From NCBI GenBank assembly GCA_035048495.1, contig CM068547.1, forward strand, positions 6,227,700 to 6,291,699: a stretch of DNA of 64,000 nt, written 5' to 3'. The stretch is from Euptelea pleiosperma (lineage: Eukaryota > Streptophyta > Magnoliopsida > Ranunculales > Eupteleaceae). The position numbers and the translations under genes were made by a program. The notes beneath the pieces were generated by a model, which saw only the letters and a list, made by a program, of their open reading frames with translations, searched no databases and was not told the DNA's origin. The stretch's first letter is position 1; every line of letters starts with the position of its first letter. Positions 1 to 10,876 of the stretch are shown here, in pieces.

Positions 1-540
1 GTAAGGTGCACTACTATTCCACAAAACTGGCAGTGCTCCAATTTGAGTACTAGTATCCCTCTATTTAAAGTCTTGATATTTGTAAAGACTAGCTATTTCT
101 AATGCTATTTGTTGTTAATTAGAAGATTAATTCGACTAGATATTCTAATGATATTACAAGTGAGTGACTAGTTGATGCAATGGCCTGTTGACTGTTTATA
201 TCACCGACCAAGCCGTTCTCCTCAGCCATGTTGCCAACTCCAACATATTGTTATCCTATTATCTTCCCCTAATTTGACTCTGCTGAACTCAAACACTTCA
301 AGACAAAATAACATGTTGGAAATGAGAAATCGATAAGCAAAGCCTGATAGTCAGAATCAGTGGGCAGCTATAAATATATTGGAAGATGATTGAGTCTTGT
401 AAGATTTGATACGGCAAAACTGATTGAAGATACAAGTGTCTTATAATAGAAGCCCTATTTTGTTCTAGTGAAGCTCCAATCAATATAATTTTTGATGCGA
501 TGGAAAAATTGTCAGATAACATCCAATAATGCTCAAATTC
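1..540. other. intergenic, no gene seen
   Basis: AT-rich sequence with no open frame that resembles a protein I know and no clear repeat ends. It may belong to the interior of the CACTA element whose other terminus is at 8548, but no matching left terminus is visible here. Confidence 0.5.
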
Positions 541-1075
541 CTACTGTTAAAATCAACCCCTGAAGATAACTTCAATCGAATCACTTAGCAATCGCTAATC
601 AGGCTGATTTTTGGTTTATAGGTCCATCGAGGGACTGGCCAAACACCCATGTGGTCAGCGTCCACAAGAGTGTGCCATGTGGCTTGTATTGTGCGTTGTA
701 ACATATGCTTCTGTCACAACATTGTGATAGAAGTTTTATGTTACTCCTTGAGAGTAAAACTTCTGTCACAATGCACAATATGAGCCATGTGGCACACTCT
801 TAGTGGATGCTAGCCGTATGGATTGTAGCAAGTCCCTCGGTGGACCTGCAAACTAAGAATCAGCCTGATTAGTGATTTACAACCTTTGGATCTTTGTACC
901 CACATAACGCTCAATAATGCACAAATTCCTACTGTAAAAATCAACCCCTGAAAATAACTTCAATTGAATCACTTAGAAATATCTAATCAGGCTGATTCCT
1001 GGTTTACAGGTCCACTGAGGGACTAGCCAAACATCCATGCGGTCAGCGTCCAACAAGAGTGTGCCATGTGGCTCT
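541..1075. repeat. compound inverted repeat, dispersed family A
   Basis: Two family A units flank a central hairpin. The family A signature is the arm CAGGCTGATTTTTGGTTT followed by GACTGGCCAAACA and GTCAGCGTCC. It is read once at about 590-650 and, in inverted form, from about 815 through 890, then again at about 985-1055. The centre (about 650-830) folds on itself: GTGTGCCATGTGGC on one side pairs with GCCATGTGGCACACTC on the other, around a CTTCTGTCACAA arm. Other copies lie at 7560, 9632-10625, 42370 and 50640-51180. It looks like a non-autonomous DNA transposon family; I could not fix a target-site duplication here. Confidence 0.6.
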
Positions 1076-1624
1076 TCACTTTCTTCTCATATCCAACTCC
1101 AGCCAATGAGAAAACTTAAAAGGTAAAAGAAAAGAAGAAAGAAAGATAAAGAAATCTAGAGAACCTGTTTATAGTTATTCAAGCACAAAATTAATGTTAC
1201 AATCACTACAATAAAAAAGCACCAAAACACAACCATAAATAATTTCTAGTGTTGTTCTAATAAAAAAGATCGAATTGCCCCAATCACATCCAGTAAGTCT
1301 CCAACATAAACGCTAATCCTGTCTCCTTTCAATACAAGTGTGTAAGGTAAAAGATGAACTTTAATTTCCTACCTTTCATAATGTTAGTAAGAGGATCCAT
1401 AAACTTTAATTGAAACTTAAAAAGTTATTGATTGATTTTCCAGATTCAGTCCATTAAAGTAAGATGTATTCAGTTAATTCTCTAACGGAAAGTCAGCAAC
1501 TTATCATGTATCCTCATATTGTTGTTTAACATAAATGGCACAAAAATCAAGTGCAAACCAGGACTAGTGCATTGATTGCCCAAGTCCCAATTGAATGACC
1601 AATGGGAACTGCAAATCATCTGGT

Positions 1625-4089
1625 TCATGAGTTGCAGTACGTAAGTGTCTCCTCCTGTTTGTATCTTTCTGCTATACAACCTTCAGGTCTCGCTTTATTG
1701 CTAACATACCCCTTAAACGTCTTCATAAGCCTTCAAAATGATGAAACTTATTAGAAATATAACATGATATTGCAAATAAAATATATATTCTTACATATAT
1801 CATACCTTTCAAATGGATACATCCATCGATAGAAAACAGGACCACATACGCGAGCCTCGTAAGCTAAGTGGATTGGCAAGTGCATCATCACAACAAATAC
1901 TGAGGGAGGGCAAATCTTCTCAAGTTCACATAACGTTCTTGCCATACACCTCTCCAAAATGTTCAGCGAATCAAGATCTATTATTCTTGAGCATAGTGCA
2001 CTGAAGAATGTACAAAAGCTCATAATTATATGACGAATTTCTTTCCTATCCCTATATGCATGCTGGATCAATATGGGAAGCAGATGTTGCATCAAGATGT
2101 GATAATCGTGGGACTTCATGCCCTTCAATTCCATGGTATCCTCTTTAACTATATTCTTCCAATTGCTACTAAAATCGAAGGGGACACGCAAATCCCGCAA
2201 AATTTGAAAGAACAATATTTTTTCTTCTTTTCGAAGCCAAAAACGACTAGACTTTTGAATTTCCTTCCCATTATGTTTTCTCAGCCACAACCGCTTTTTA
2301 ATTCTTAGATGTTTCAAGTCCCTACGTGCATTAGCATCATCCTTGGTTTTACCTTTCGTATTCAACATCAGTGCAATCAGGATTTCACACACATTTTTCT
2401 CAATGTGCATAACATCCAAATTGTGACGCACAGGGATATGCTTCCAATACTCAAGATCAAAGAATTTTGACCGCTTGATAAAACATGCTGATATACCATC
2501 ATTCTCATCTTCTGTATCCCTTTGTTTCCTCTTTTTAGCCTTCCCCATTGCACTTGTAGCTTATCAGTCACATTATCAACCTCAGTCCCTGTCAAACGTA
2601 TTGGTTGTCCTCGAAGCTCTTCTTTCTTATTGAAGGTGCCAGAATTTGTGTCCTTTCTAAGCTCATCTGTAGTTGGCAACCACCGTCTATGACCCATGTA
2701 TACATGTTTTTTTCCATGAGGAAGCCTCAAGGATTCAGTATTTGGACCACAACAAGGACAAGAAAATTTACCCTTTGTCTTACAACCAGAGACATTTCCA
2801 TACGCTGGGAAGTCATGGATCCACCAAAATAAAATAACACGCATGATAAAATTGTTATTATTGTATGCATCACGTGTCATAACCCCATTCTGCCATAAGT
2901 CTTGTAATTCCGCAATCAATGGCTGCAAATAGACATCAATGTCCTTACCCGGTTGTCGCGGGCCTTCAATGAGTAGCGTGAGCATCGTAAATTGGGGCTT
3001 CATACATAACCATGGTGGAAGGTTGTACACCACACACATAACAGGCCAAGAACTATACAATGTGCTAACTGCCCCAAATGGATTAAACCCATCTGTGCCT
3101 ACTCCCAATCGAATGTTACGAGGTTCAGCTGAGAAATCCTTATACTTGGCATCAATATGCTTCCATGTGATAGAGTCAACCGGATGTCTCATCTTTCCAG
3201 ATGACAATCTCCCAGTAACGTGCCAAGTCATCTCTTTCGCTACCCATGAGACCCTATACAATCTTTGTAGCCTTGGTGCTAGTGGAAAATACCTTAACAC
3301 CTTCGCCGTGACTCGAGCTTGTTTCTTCCCTGGATACTCTTCTGTCTTATACCTAGATTTACCACAAGTTGGACAACTATTCTTCGATTCATGCTCTCTC
3401 CAATATAAGATACAGTCATTTGGACAAGCATCAATCTTCTTATAATCAAGACCCAATTTTGTTATGATCTTCCTGGCTTGGTAGGTATTAGCTGGGGTCT
3501 TATTACCTAAGGGTAACACCCTTTGGAGTAACTGAAGGAGTTCTGTAAAACTTCTTTCACTCCAGCCATGATTCACCTTTAAGTTGAATAACTTTACAAT
3601 GAAAGAGAGCACGGTAAAGTCCTCACATCCGGGGTATAACACGGTCATGGCCTCTTGTAAATTTGCTTCAAATTCAGTGGCTACATCCTCCTCAATAGCT
3701 TCTACACGTTCAGGTGGTATATTTAGCTCATCTTGGATAACTGCATCTAGGTTATTAACACCAAATTCTTGAACTACCGAGTTGATAACCTCTTGCAAGT
3801 CTACTTCATTATGGTACTGTTGGACCCTTGGTGCATGTTCAGAACACTCAGGTGATGCATGTTCACCGTGCAAGTACCACACCTTATATGCTGTGTTGAA
3901 TCCTCTTTTGAGAAGATGTTCATTGACCTCATCATAAGAAATCGGAGGCTTCAGATTTACACACTTTTTACATGGACAAGGAATTTTTTCTATTCCAATA
4001 AGGTGTTCTCGAGCAAACTTCAGAAAGGCTTCTACTCCAGAAACAAAACTTTTATCCGGAAAATTTAGATTTATCCAATCCCTATCCAT
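1625..4089 (-). pseudogene. CACTA (En/Spm) TNP2-type transposase, broken
   Basis: Transposase of a plant CACTA element; the family cuts and pastes elements with CACTA termini. Reading from the ATG at 4089, the N-terminus (MDRDWINL..., with the Cys motif CPCKKCVN) is a transposase-associated domain. The TNP2 core follows, with CPTCGKSRY, LGVGTDGFNPFG and SCPCCGPNT. After a one-base frame change near 2545 the frame resumes with RHNLDVMHIEKNVCE and the DUF4218-like stretch HLPIHLAYEARVCGPV...MYPFER. A GT donor follows position 1806 and an AG acceptor precedes 1730 (75-bp intron). The second exon reads LMKTFKGYVSNKARPEG and hits a stop at 1625-1627, well short of a full C-terminus; traces of coding continue out of frame to about 1550. 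Frameshift plus early stop suggest a dead copy. The family match is clear; the exact lesion positions are inferred. Confidence 0.88.
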
Positions 4090-4767
4090 GGATAAGACCT
4101 CTCTGACAAAAAGATAAAATAAGAAAAAAATAATACGCAGTTATAATAAAAATCAATATTATTCAAGTATAGCAGAGTATGGTCACAGCTATTACAGGGT
4201 GATGAATCACACAATAGTATACAAACAGTACATACAATGAAGACAAATTCACAAATATTCCTCAAATTATAAAAGGGTGATTATTTTATGATGTGATAAT
4301 TGAAACTTACTAGCTTTCCTACATTGAAATATGATGTCTCAATTTTTGTAAACAAAATGAAAATTATACTCCAACATACACTAGATGACACCTTACAAAG
4401 TCCTTGGTATCAAATTTATCAACTCTTGTTGTACATTTATGTAATTTTTTCAAGTAAAATATAAATGGTGATTAATAATGTAATCACTTTACAAGGGCAC
4501 TTATTGAAGAGAGCTACTGTTGTTAAGGATTTCTACACTGTTTTGGTGGATCCAGTACCTCTCATAAGGATCCTCAACTTCAGATCCTTCTAATACCTAC
4601 AAAAATATCCCGTTATCTTATACAAGTTAATACCCATATCAGCCTTGTCCATGCTTTTAATTGGAAATCTGGGTTTAAGTAGCATTTAAAAAATATTAAA
4701 GTTGGTAAAACATTTGTATTATCTATTTCCAACAAGTGTCATGCTCTGTTTCACCCTGTTATGTATA
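4090..4767. other. CACTA interior, no gene recognised
   Basis: AT-rich DNA upstream of the transposase start. A short minus-strand open stretch at about 4510-4600 reads EGSEVEDPYERYWIHQN, which could be an exon remnant of a second CACTA gene, but it is too short to assign. Confidence 0.35.
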
Positions 4768-4776
4768 TATTAAGAA

Positions 4777-5165
4777 GGGTCGGGTTCCGGTGACCAACGG
4801 TTTTGACCAACATTTTTGACCAACACCTTGGTGTACCCTCATAAAAGATGAATCAATGGCTGATTTTTGGTGAGGATGATCTCCTCACCATATAGATAAC
4901 CCCAACAAAAAATCAGCCCATTCCGAAATTTCTAACCCAGTTAAATGTGGTTTTCAATTTACACAGTAAAAATTGACGGTCCATAATTCTTCAACTTCTA
5001 ACCAGTCTTCGAATATCAGAATGATTTGAATTTTTGTGAGGATGATATCCTCACCATAAAGATCGTCCTCACCAAAAATCAGCCATTGATTCATCTTCTA
5101 TGAGGGTACGCCAAGGTATTGGTCAAAAATTTTTGTCAAAACTGTTGGTCACCGGAACCCGACCC
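4777..5165. mobile_element. MULE-type MITE, family C copy 1
   Basis: Long terminal inverted repeats: the left end starts GGGTCGGGTTCCGGTGACCA and the right end is its reverse complement, ending at 5165. Both arms carry the GATGAATCAATGGCTGATTT segment and paired GAGGATGATCTCCTCACC motifs. It is flanked by a perfect 9-bp duplication TATTAAGAA (4768-4776 and 5166-5174). The 9-bp duplication and long TIRs point to Mutator-like transposition; there is no coding capacity. Related copies lie at 8837-9235, 49487-49887 and 56995-57900. Confidence 0.9.
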
Positions 5166-5174
5166 TATTAAGAA

Positions 5175-7100
5175 TCATGAAGCATTCTTGACAAGCTGCA
5201 TTATGTAATGGCAAAAGCATGGACATATCTTCTACTACATGTATGGGTACTTTATGGTTTGAACAAAAAAATTCTAGTCCTTACATGTCAAGTAGTATTC
5301 TATAATTGAGTTCAACAGTAAATCATGAATCCCTTGCCTTTGTTTAATTATCCACATTAGTGGCGCGCACGTACATTGCATGTAATGCTCATTCCAACAT
5401 GTTTTTGTCTAGATATTTGTCATAGCACTAGACTTGAAAAACAATTAACATAAATAGTAAAATCTAATACAATCCAAACAACACAGTACATCATCAACTT
5501 GTTTCTATATTCCTTGCATTCAACTAAGTGATATCATCCGCAACAACTAAAATGTGAACCTTGCTAGCATGCAATCACTGGGTAAAAGACCAGTAGCATC
5601 TTGGTCCTCTATGTAAAAAGACCATTACAAAGATCCACTTTTGGTTGGACATTTGATGTATAGATGCACCTTAGATCTATCACTTTCAACAATGTATAGG
5701 AAAGTAGCAAAGCTTAGGGATTGTTATGGAGAGAGTAAACAAGTGAAGGAAATGCACTCATGGATCACAAAGAAAAATAGTTAAGCTGGAACTATTTAGT
5801 CTAACAAAGAATGAAAATTGACCCAAATATCGTACAAACTAATAGAGAAGTTCAACACTAATCCAAAGCACCAAAATTGAAGACTTGATGAAATTCATTT
5901 TTCCTTCTTACCTCTAATTCAGCAACAACGTAACCAAAGCTAAATTACTCAAAGATCCTTGTGAAATCCTCGAAAAGGTTGTCCTCTAAATCTGCCTTCC
6001 CAAGGACACTCCACTTCAATTTGTTCCACTGGCTGTCAATTTCATCCCCCCAAAAGTGTCTTGTCTACATTCACAAGACAAACTGCAACGAAAATGGAAA
6101 AAGTTGTTAATAACATAATTCTTGTAAGGATTCTATAATTTTGATCCTATTTTCACAATTAAGACACATTCATAAAAGTAAACCTGATAATTTACACAGA
6201 ATGGTAGTGCTCCGAATTCCAAACATTTTTTAATTTTGGTTAAAGTGTTGTCCTTGACATGGCCCTTCACTCATCTTTGTCAAACTTTTAATGCTCCAAC
6301 AATGAACTGGACTTTCTAAATAATACAACCTTAAAGATACAATGGTCTTTATACTAATGCATTTGTAAGACCTAAAACCTAAGTACAAAGTATTGTGTTC
6401 TTTTGGGTTGTGCTATCCCACTCTTAATCAAAAAAGAGTTGTTCGGCTGCATCTTGGAGAGATGAATTCAAGAGATTAAATATCCATTTCATGAGCCCCA
6501 AATTGATCAAAGTTGCAGCAAATTCAGGATCAAAAATAAAAAACAAAAATGAAAAAGTAAAAGAAAGAAAAGAAAAAGAAGTCATTTTCTACATTCTTCC
6601 ATGATGGTTATTCTCGTTTTCCCTTCTTTCGTTAATAATCTCTATTTAAAAAGCCATTCAAAACAAAGTATTGTGAAAAATGATCATTTTATACACATGA
6701 AAAAAGTATCAATTCAGATTTATACAAATGACCATTCAGATTAATGGTTCCTTGTTCTCAATTTCTTTTAAAGGCCAAGGATGTCCAACAGAAATTCATG
6801 TTTGATCAACTAAAATACAAAAGCCATATAAAATATCTTAGGAAAACAACACCCGTTAGCATTCTAACCTGTAGAAAAATGCACATAAAAAGTCCAAAAG
6901 TTGCCCTATTAGGATAACTACATGGAGAAACAAGAAGGAACAATTAAACTTTAGAGTGACAAAACTGAAAACCAGGTTCTTCAATAAAAAAATCCATCAG
7001 AATTTTAACTTGCAGAAACACGCACGTATAAAATCGAAAATCTGTCCTACAAAAAAAACTTCAGTTCAAGAGAACTAAAAGAATGGTTGTTTTCAACTGA
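5175..7100. other. AT-rich CACTA interior, no gene recognised
   Basis: About 1.9 kb with only short open frames on either strand and no recognisable protein. Orientation suggests it is the upstream part of the CACTA element between its transposase and its terminus at 8548. Confidence 0.4.
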
Positions 7101-7760
7101 AATGATGATAAAGACCGAATCACATGGTACACTCTTAGAGGCAACTAACCGAATGGATATTTGGCCCATTCATACATGGACATATAAACCAAAACTCAGC
7201 CTGTTTGTTGTTAAAATAGACTACTTGGCACACTTTTAGATCTAGCCATTAGACTTAGAACTCTTTTAGGAATGCTTCTAGCAGTTGATTGAAGCATGTT
7301 TTCCGGGTGCCAGAAATCATCAATCAAGCTGTGTTTTGGTGTAAATATCTACCAATGGATGGGCTATACAACCACGTGATCAGCGAGCCCAAAAACTTGT
7401 GCTACATAGGGCTATGAGAGTCCCCTGCATCAACTGCTTGATTTCAGCCACATCCGAAGGGTTGCAGGGGAGATGAAGAAACCCAAATCAAAGTTTAAAA
7501 ATCAAGATGGTTAGAAACCATAAGAATAGAAAGAAATTTCACAATACGACGAAACCAAATAACTATATGGATGTTTGGCCAGTCCCTCGGTGGACTTGCA
7601 AACCAAAAATCAGCCTAGATTCGTGATTTACAACCTTTGGTTTCACCCAAATAACGCTCAATAATGTTCAAATTCCTACGGTTAAAATCAACCCGTGAAA
7701 ATAAATTCAATCTAACGTTTAAAAATCATTGATCAGGTTTAGTTTTGTTTTGTAGGTCCA
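7100..7760. repeat. degenerate copies of dispersed families B and A
   Basis: 7100-7440 carries family B traits: an arm with ATGGATATTTGGCCCA, an inner AATCATCAATCAAGCTG and a closing ACCAATGGATGGGCTA followed by GATCAGCGAGCCCA. 7560-7760 is a truncated family A copy with GGATGTTTGGCCAGTCCCTC and AAAAATCAGCCTAGATT. Neither keeps both ends cleanly. Confidence 0.45.
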
Positions 7761-7899
7761 CCTACAAATCCCCATTTTCATTCCCTCCAACAACCCCCTG
7801 TCTAGCCATTCCAAGAACACCCACCCACATCACAAACCCTAATCTAATCAATAGAAACTTACAAATCCTAATTTTTTTAGGGTTTTGGGTTGAAACGGA

Positions 7900-8548
7900 C
7901 AAGCTACCTACCTTCTCCGGGAACAAGAGGGATTAGCATTTGTTCCTCTCGGAGAACGAGAGAGGGATTAGGGCTTGAGAAAGGAAAATGAGAGATAGAG
8001 AGAGAGAGAGGGAAAAACATACCACAAAACTCTAGCTTGATCAAACCATTGATGGAGAACGACCTCAAGAGAACCAGCCACCGTCCTCGCCCACAAGAGA
8101 AAACGGGATTGAGAGAGAGAGATCTGAGAGAAATGAGAGCACGAGTTTGGCGCGAATGGGAGAGCAAGAGTTTGGCGCGAATGGAGAGCAAGAGTTTGGC
8201 GCGAAATTGAAAGGGCTTTATTGGTTCTTTTGGCATTAAGACCAAAACACCCTCAAAATGTATTCTCTTCAAAACAACAAAACAGGGGCAGTTTTGGCAT
8301 TTGGGCGCCTGATCTTTATTCTTTATTTGTGAATTGCTATCTCCGGCGGTTTAAAGCTGCCGATAAAAACTTTTTTCGGCAGCTTTCAACCGCCGGGATC
8401 TTAATTTGCAAAAAAATTAAAAAAAACCCTTTTTGCCGGCGGTGATTTGTATTCCTCGGCGGATTTAAACCGCCCAAAACAACCGGCAGTTTATAGCCGC
8501 CGGTGAAAAGAAACCCCTCCGCCGGGGAAAGTCATTTTTTTGGTAGTG
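7900..8548 (-). mobile_element. CACTA terminus and subterminal repeats
   Basis: The right edge on the plus strand ends ...TTTTTTTGGTAGTG at 8548, i.e. CACTACCAAAAAAA when read inwards, the hallmark of a CACTA end. Inside it are clustered GC-rich subterminal motifs (CCGGCGG, GCCGGCGG, GGCGGTTTAAA in both orientations, 8340-8530). Three tandem copies of a 23-28 bp unit with GAGTTTGGCGCGAA lie at about 8130-8205. Such arrays are the usual binding sites of the element's own transposition proteins. Because the transposase reads away from this end, this is the element's 5' terminus. The partner terminus is probably left of the window. Confidence 0.75.
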
Positions 8549-9425
8549 ATAGCATAACTTCATTTCCAAAGCTCATAAAAGAAAACATGATATTTTCATA
8601 TTAACGAAAAAGTTCATTAACTCAAACGCATGATAAAAGTCATTAAAGAAATAACCAAAAACGATCATTGGAGAAAAACACAATATTTTCACTATCAACC
8701 GATCACATAAAATGCCAAAATGTAGTTTCGGTGACATTTGATAATATCACACAAAGGTTGTAGTTACTAAGGACAAACATCCATGGGTTGCAGCATTTGC
8801 CAAAATATCGTGTGGATATTTGTCGGTAAAAGTAATGGGTCAGGATCGGGGGACAACAATTTCATACAATATTTTTTCCGATAAAAATTGGCGTCGCCCA
8901 ATTTATAAATTAGAAGTATTGGAATGAGATGATTTTCGGCAAGGATGGTCCCTATAGTGAGGAGATCATCCTCACAAAAATTCAAATCAATCTGATATTT
9001 GTAGACTGGTTTACAAGTTGAAGAATTATGGACCGTTTATTTTTATCGTTAACTTGAAAACCACATTTGATGGGGTTAGAAATTTCAGAATAAGCTGATT
9101 TTTTGTAGGGGTGATCTATATATGATGAGGAGATCATCCTCACCAAAAATCAGCTATTGATTCATCTTCCATGTGGGTACGTCAAAATTGTTGTCAAAAA
9201 TGTTGTATGAAATTGTTGTCCCTCGATCTTGACCCATATTTGTAAGTCGGGCTCAGGTTGGGTAGGGTTGGGCCAAGCCTCAACCCTAACCCAACCCAAT
9301 TTGATCGCGTTATCAAAAATCCGGCCCAAGCCCAACCCAAGTTCTAAAAGGGCTAACCCAACCCAACCCTAATGTCGGGTTCAACCCGTCGGGCTCAAGT
9401 TGAGCCCGCCCAAGTTGCAGCCCTA
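8549..9425. mobile_element. hAT-like element E, copy 1, split
   Basis: The core 8549-8790 (AGCATAACTTCATTTCC..., CATGATATTTTCAT, GAGAAAAACACAATATTTTC) matches 57427-57665 in the complete copy at 57166-57813. The right end, rich in AACCCAACCC, closes with GTTGCAGCCCTA at 9425. The left part is missing and is replaced by the CACTA terminus ending at 8548. The middle is interrupted by a family C MITE (8837-9235). Confidence 0.7.
8837..9235. mobile_element. MULE-type MITE, family C copy 2
   Basis: Left end GGGTCAGGATCGGGGGACAA, right end the inverted GGGTCAAGATCGAGGGACAA, with the family's internal GATGAATCAATAGCTGATTT and GAGGAGATCATCCTCAC motifs. Flanks are not a clean 9-bp repeat; ATATTTGT occurs just after the right end (9236-9243) and 13 bp before the left end (8816-8823), so the left junction may be slightly rearranged. 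It lies inside element E copy 1. Confidence 0.75.
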
Positions 9426-9525
9426 CTTTTAAGGTCTTTACGTACTACCCACCATTGGTTTGGTTCGGAGGCCTCCAATTTGTTCAATGGCTATCGTCAA
9501 TTGGTCTTATTCTTGTTGCATAATA

Positions 9526-9563
9526 ATGATAATAATAATGATAATGATAATAACAATAATGGC
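9526..9563. repeat. AAT/GATAAT-rich microsatellite
   Basis: Short run of AATAATGATAATAAT-type repeats between element E and the first family A unit. Confidence 0.6.
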
Positions 9564-9631
9564 TCAAGCTCCAGTTATCGCCCCAAAATGGCAGGCTCCC
9601 GTTACAAGACACAACATGAGACACTTGACAC

Positions 9632-10625
9632 AGGACTTTGACAGTACGGATGTTTGGCCAATCCCTAAGTGGAACTACAAACCAAAAATCAGCCTGATTA
9701 GTGATTTATATGTGTTGGATTGGACTTATTTTCATGGGTTGATCTCAACTGTGGGAATTTGAGCAGTATTTCAGGTACAAAGATCCAATGCCTAGAAATC
9801 ATTAATCAACCTGATTTTTTGTTTGTAGGTCCATCTAGGGATTGGCCAAACATCCATACGGTCAGAGTCCTTTAATAGTGTGGGGCTCATATATATTGTG
9901 TCCTATAACGGGAGCCTGTCATTTTAGGAAGGTAATTGGAGCCCGACCCTTAACTTTTACTATTGGATTTGAGCCACGTGGCATACTCTGAGAGGACACT
10001 GACTAATGGATATTTGGTCAATCCCCAGGTGTACCTGCAAACAAAAAATCAGCCTGATCAGTGATTTCAAACCTTTGGATCTTTGTACCACAAATAATGG
10101 TCAATAATGGTCAAATTCGATGGTTAAAAGTCAACCCATGAAAGCGACTCGAATCCTACGCTTAGAAATCACTAGTCAGTATAATTTTTGGTCTATATGC
10201 CGATCTAGGGTTGGTCCAAATATTTTACTTAGTGGGTATTAGTAATATACTTAACGGCCGATCCATTTTGCTTTATTTTTTTTTACGTATTTGCATGAAT
10301 TACAGGCAGCTTCGACTTTTCCAACATCAGATTTTTGCTCTTCTCAATTGTACTTGGATTGCTACAATTTACAAATTCAACCCTATAAACTAATCTTCTA
10401 AAACATTGATTAGTGATTTTAACCCCATGCCATTAAAAAAAAATGACTAGTGATTTTAAACCTTTGGATTTTTGTACCCCAAATAATGCTCAAGTTCCAC
10501 AGTTAAAAATCAACTCATGAAAATGACTCTAATCGAATGCTTAGAAATCACTAATCAGGCTAATATTTTGTACGTACGTCCACTTAGGGATAGGCCGCCA
10601 AACATCCATATGGTATGTGGTCTCT
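9632..10625. repeat. three family A inverted-repeat units in a row
   Basis: Unit 1 (about 9632-9871) has both arms: GGATGTTTGGCCAATCCCTA at the left and TAGGGATTGGCCAAACATCC at the right. Each is bounded by a copy of GGACTYTGAC, and the inner pair is CAGCCTGATTAGTGATTT/AAATCATTAATCAACCTG. Unit 2 (about 9990-10230) and unit 3 (about 10420-10625) are similar but more worn. The spacer 9870-9990 carries the same GAGCCACGTGGCA motif seen in the centre of the 541-1075 copy. No coding sequence. The cluster lies directly downstream (3') of the UGT pseudogene. Confidence 0.65.
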
Positions 10626-10876
10626 AATGCTGTGCCACTTCTTCTCCAGACAACCCTACAATCACTAACCTGCAATGCACATGCGGCCCCTAGTACTAAT
10701 TTGAAGCCAAAACTAAGGTTGGGGCATATCCGGCTCACACAGGCTTCGGAAGACATGCGGGATTATGCAAAGAGCATACGGTTGAGGCTATTATATAACC
10801 ATCTGATTAAAGAGATTAACGGTCCTAGGCAACAACTGCAAAAGATAAAATAGTTGTTGCCATGTGGACACTACAT

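Noticed and set aside
1204..1220. CACTACAATAAAAAAGC as the left end of the CACTA element
   Set aside because: No GCCGGCGG-type subterminal motifs follow. The flanking AAT does not match the ATA beyond 8548. The flank is not the left half of element E, which should precede the true left end.
8221..8445. Plus-strand frame of 74 codons in the CACTA terminus
   Set aside because: Lies wholly within subterminal repeats and has no protein-like features.
9372..9762. Overlapping frames of 89 and 100 codons
   Set aside because: They span the end of element E, a microsatellite and a family A unit; composition is not protein-like.
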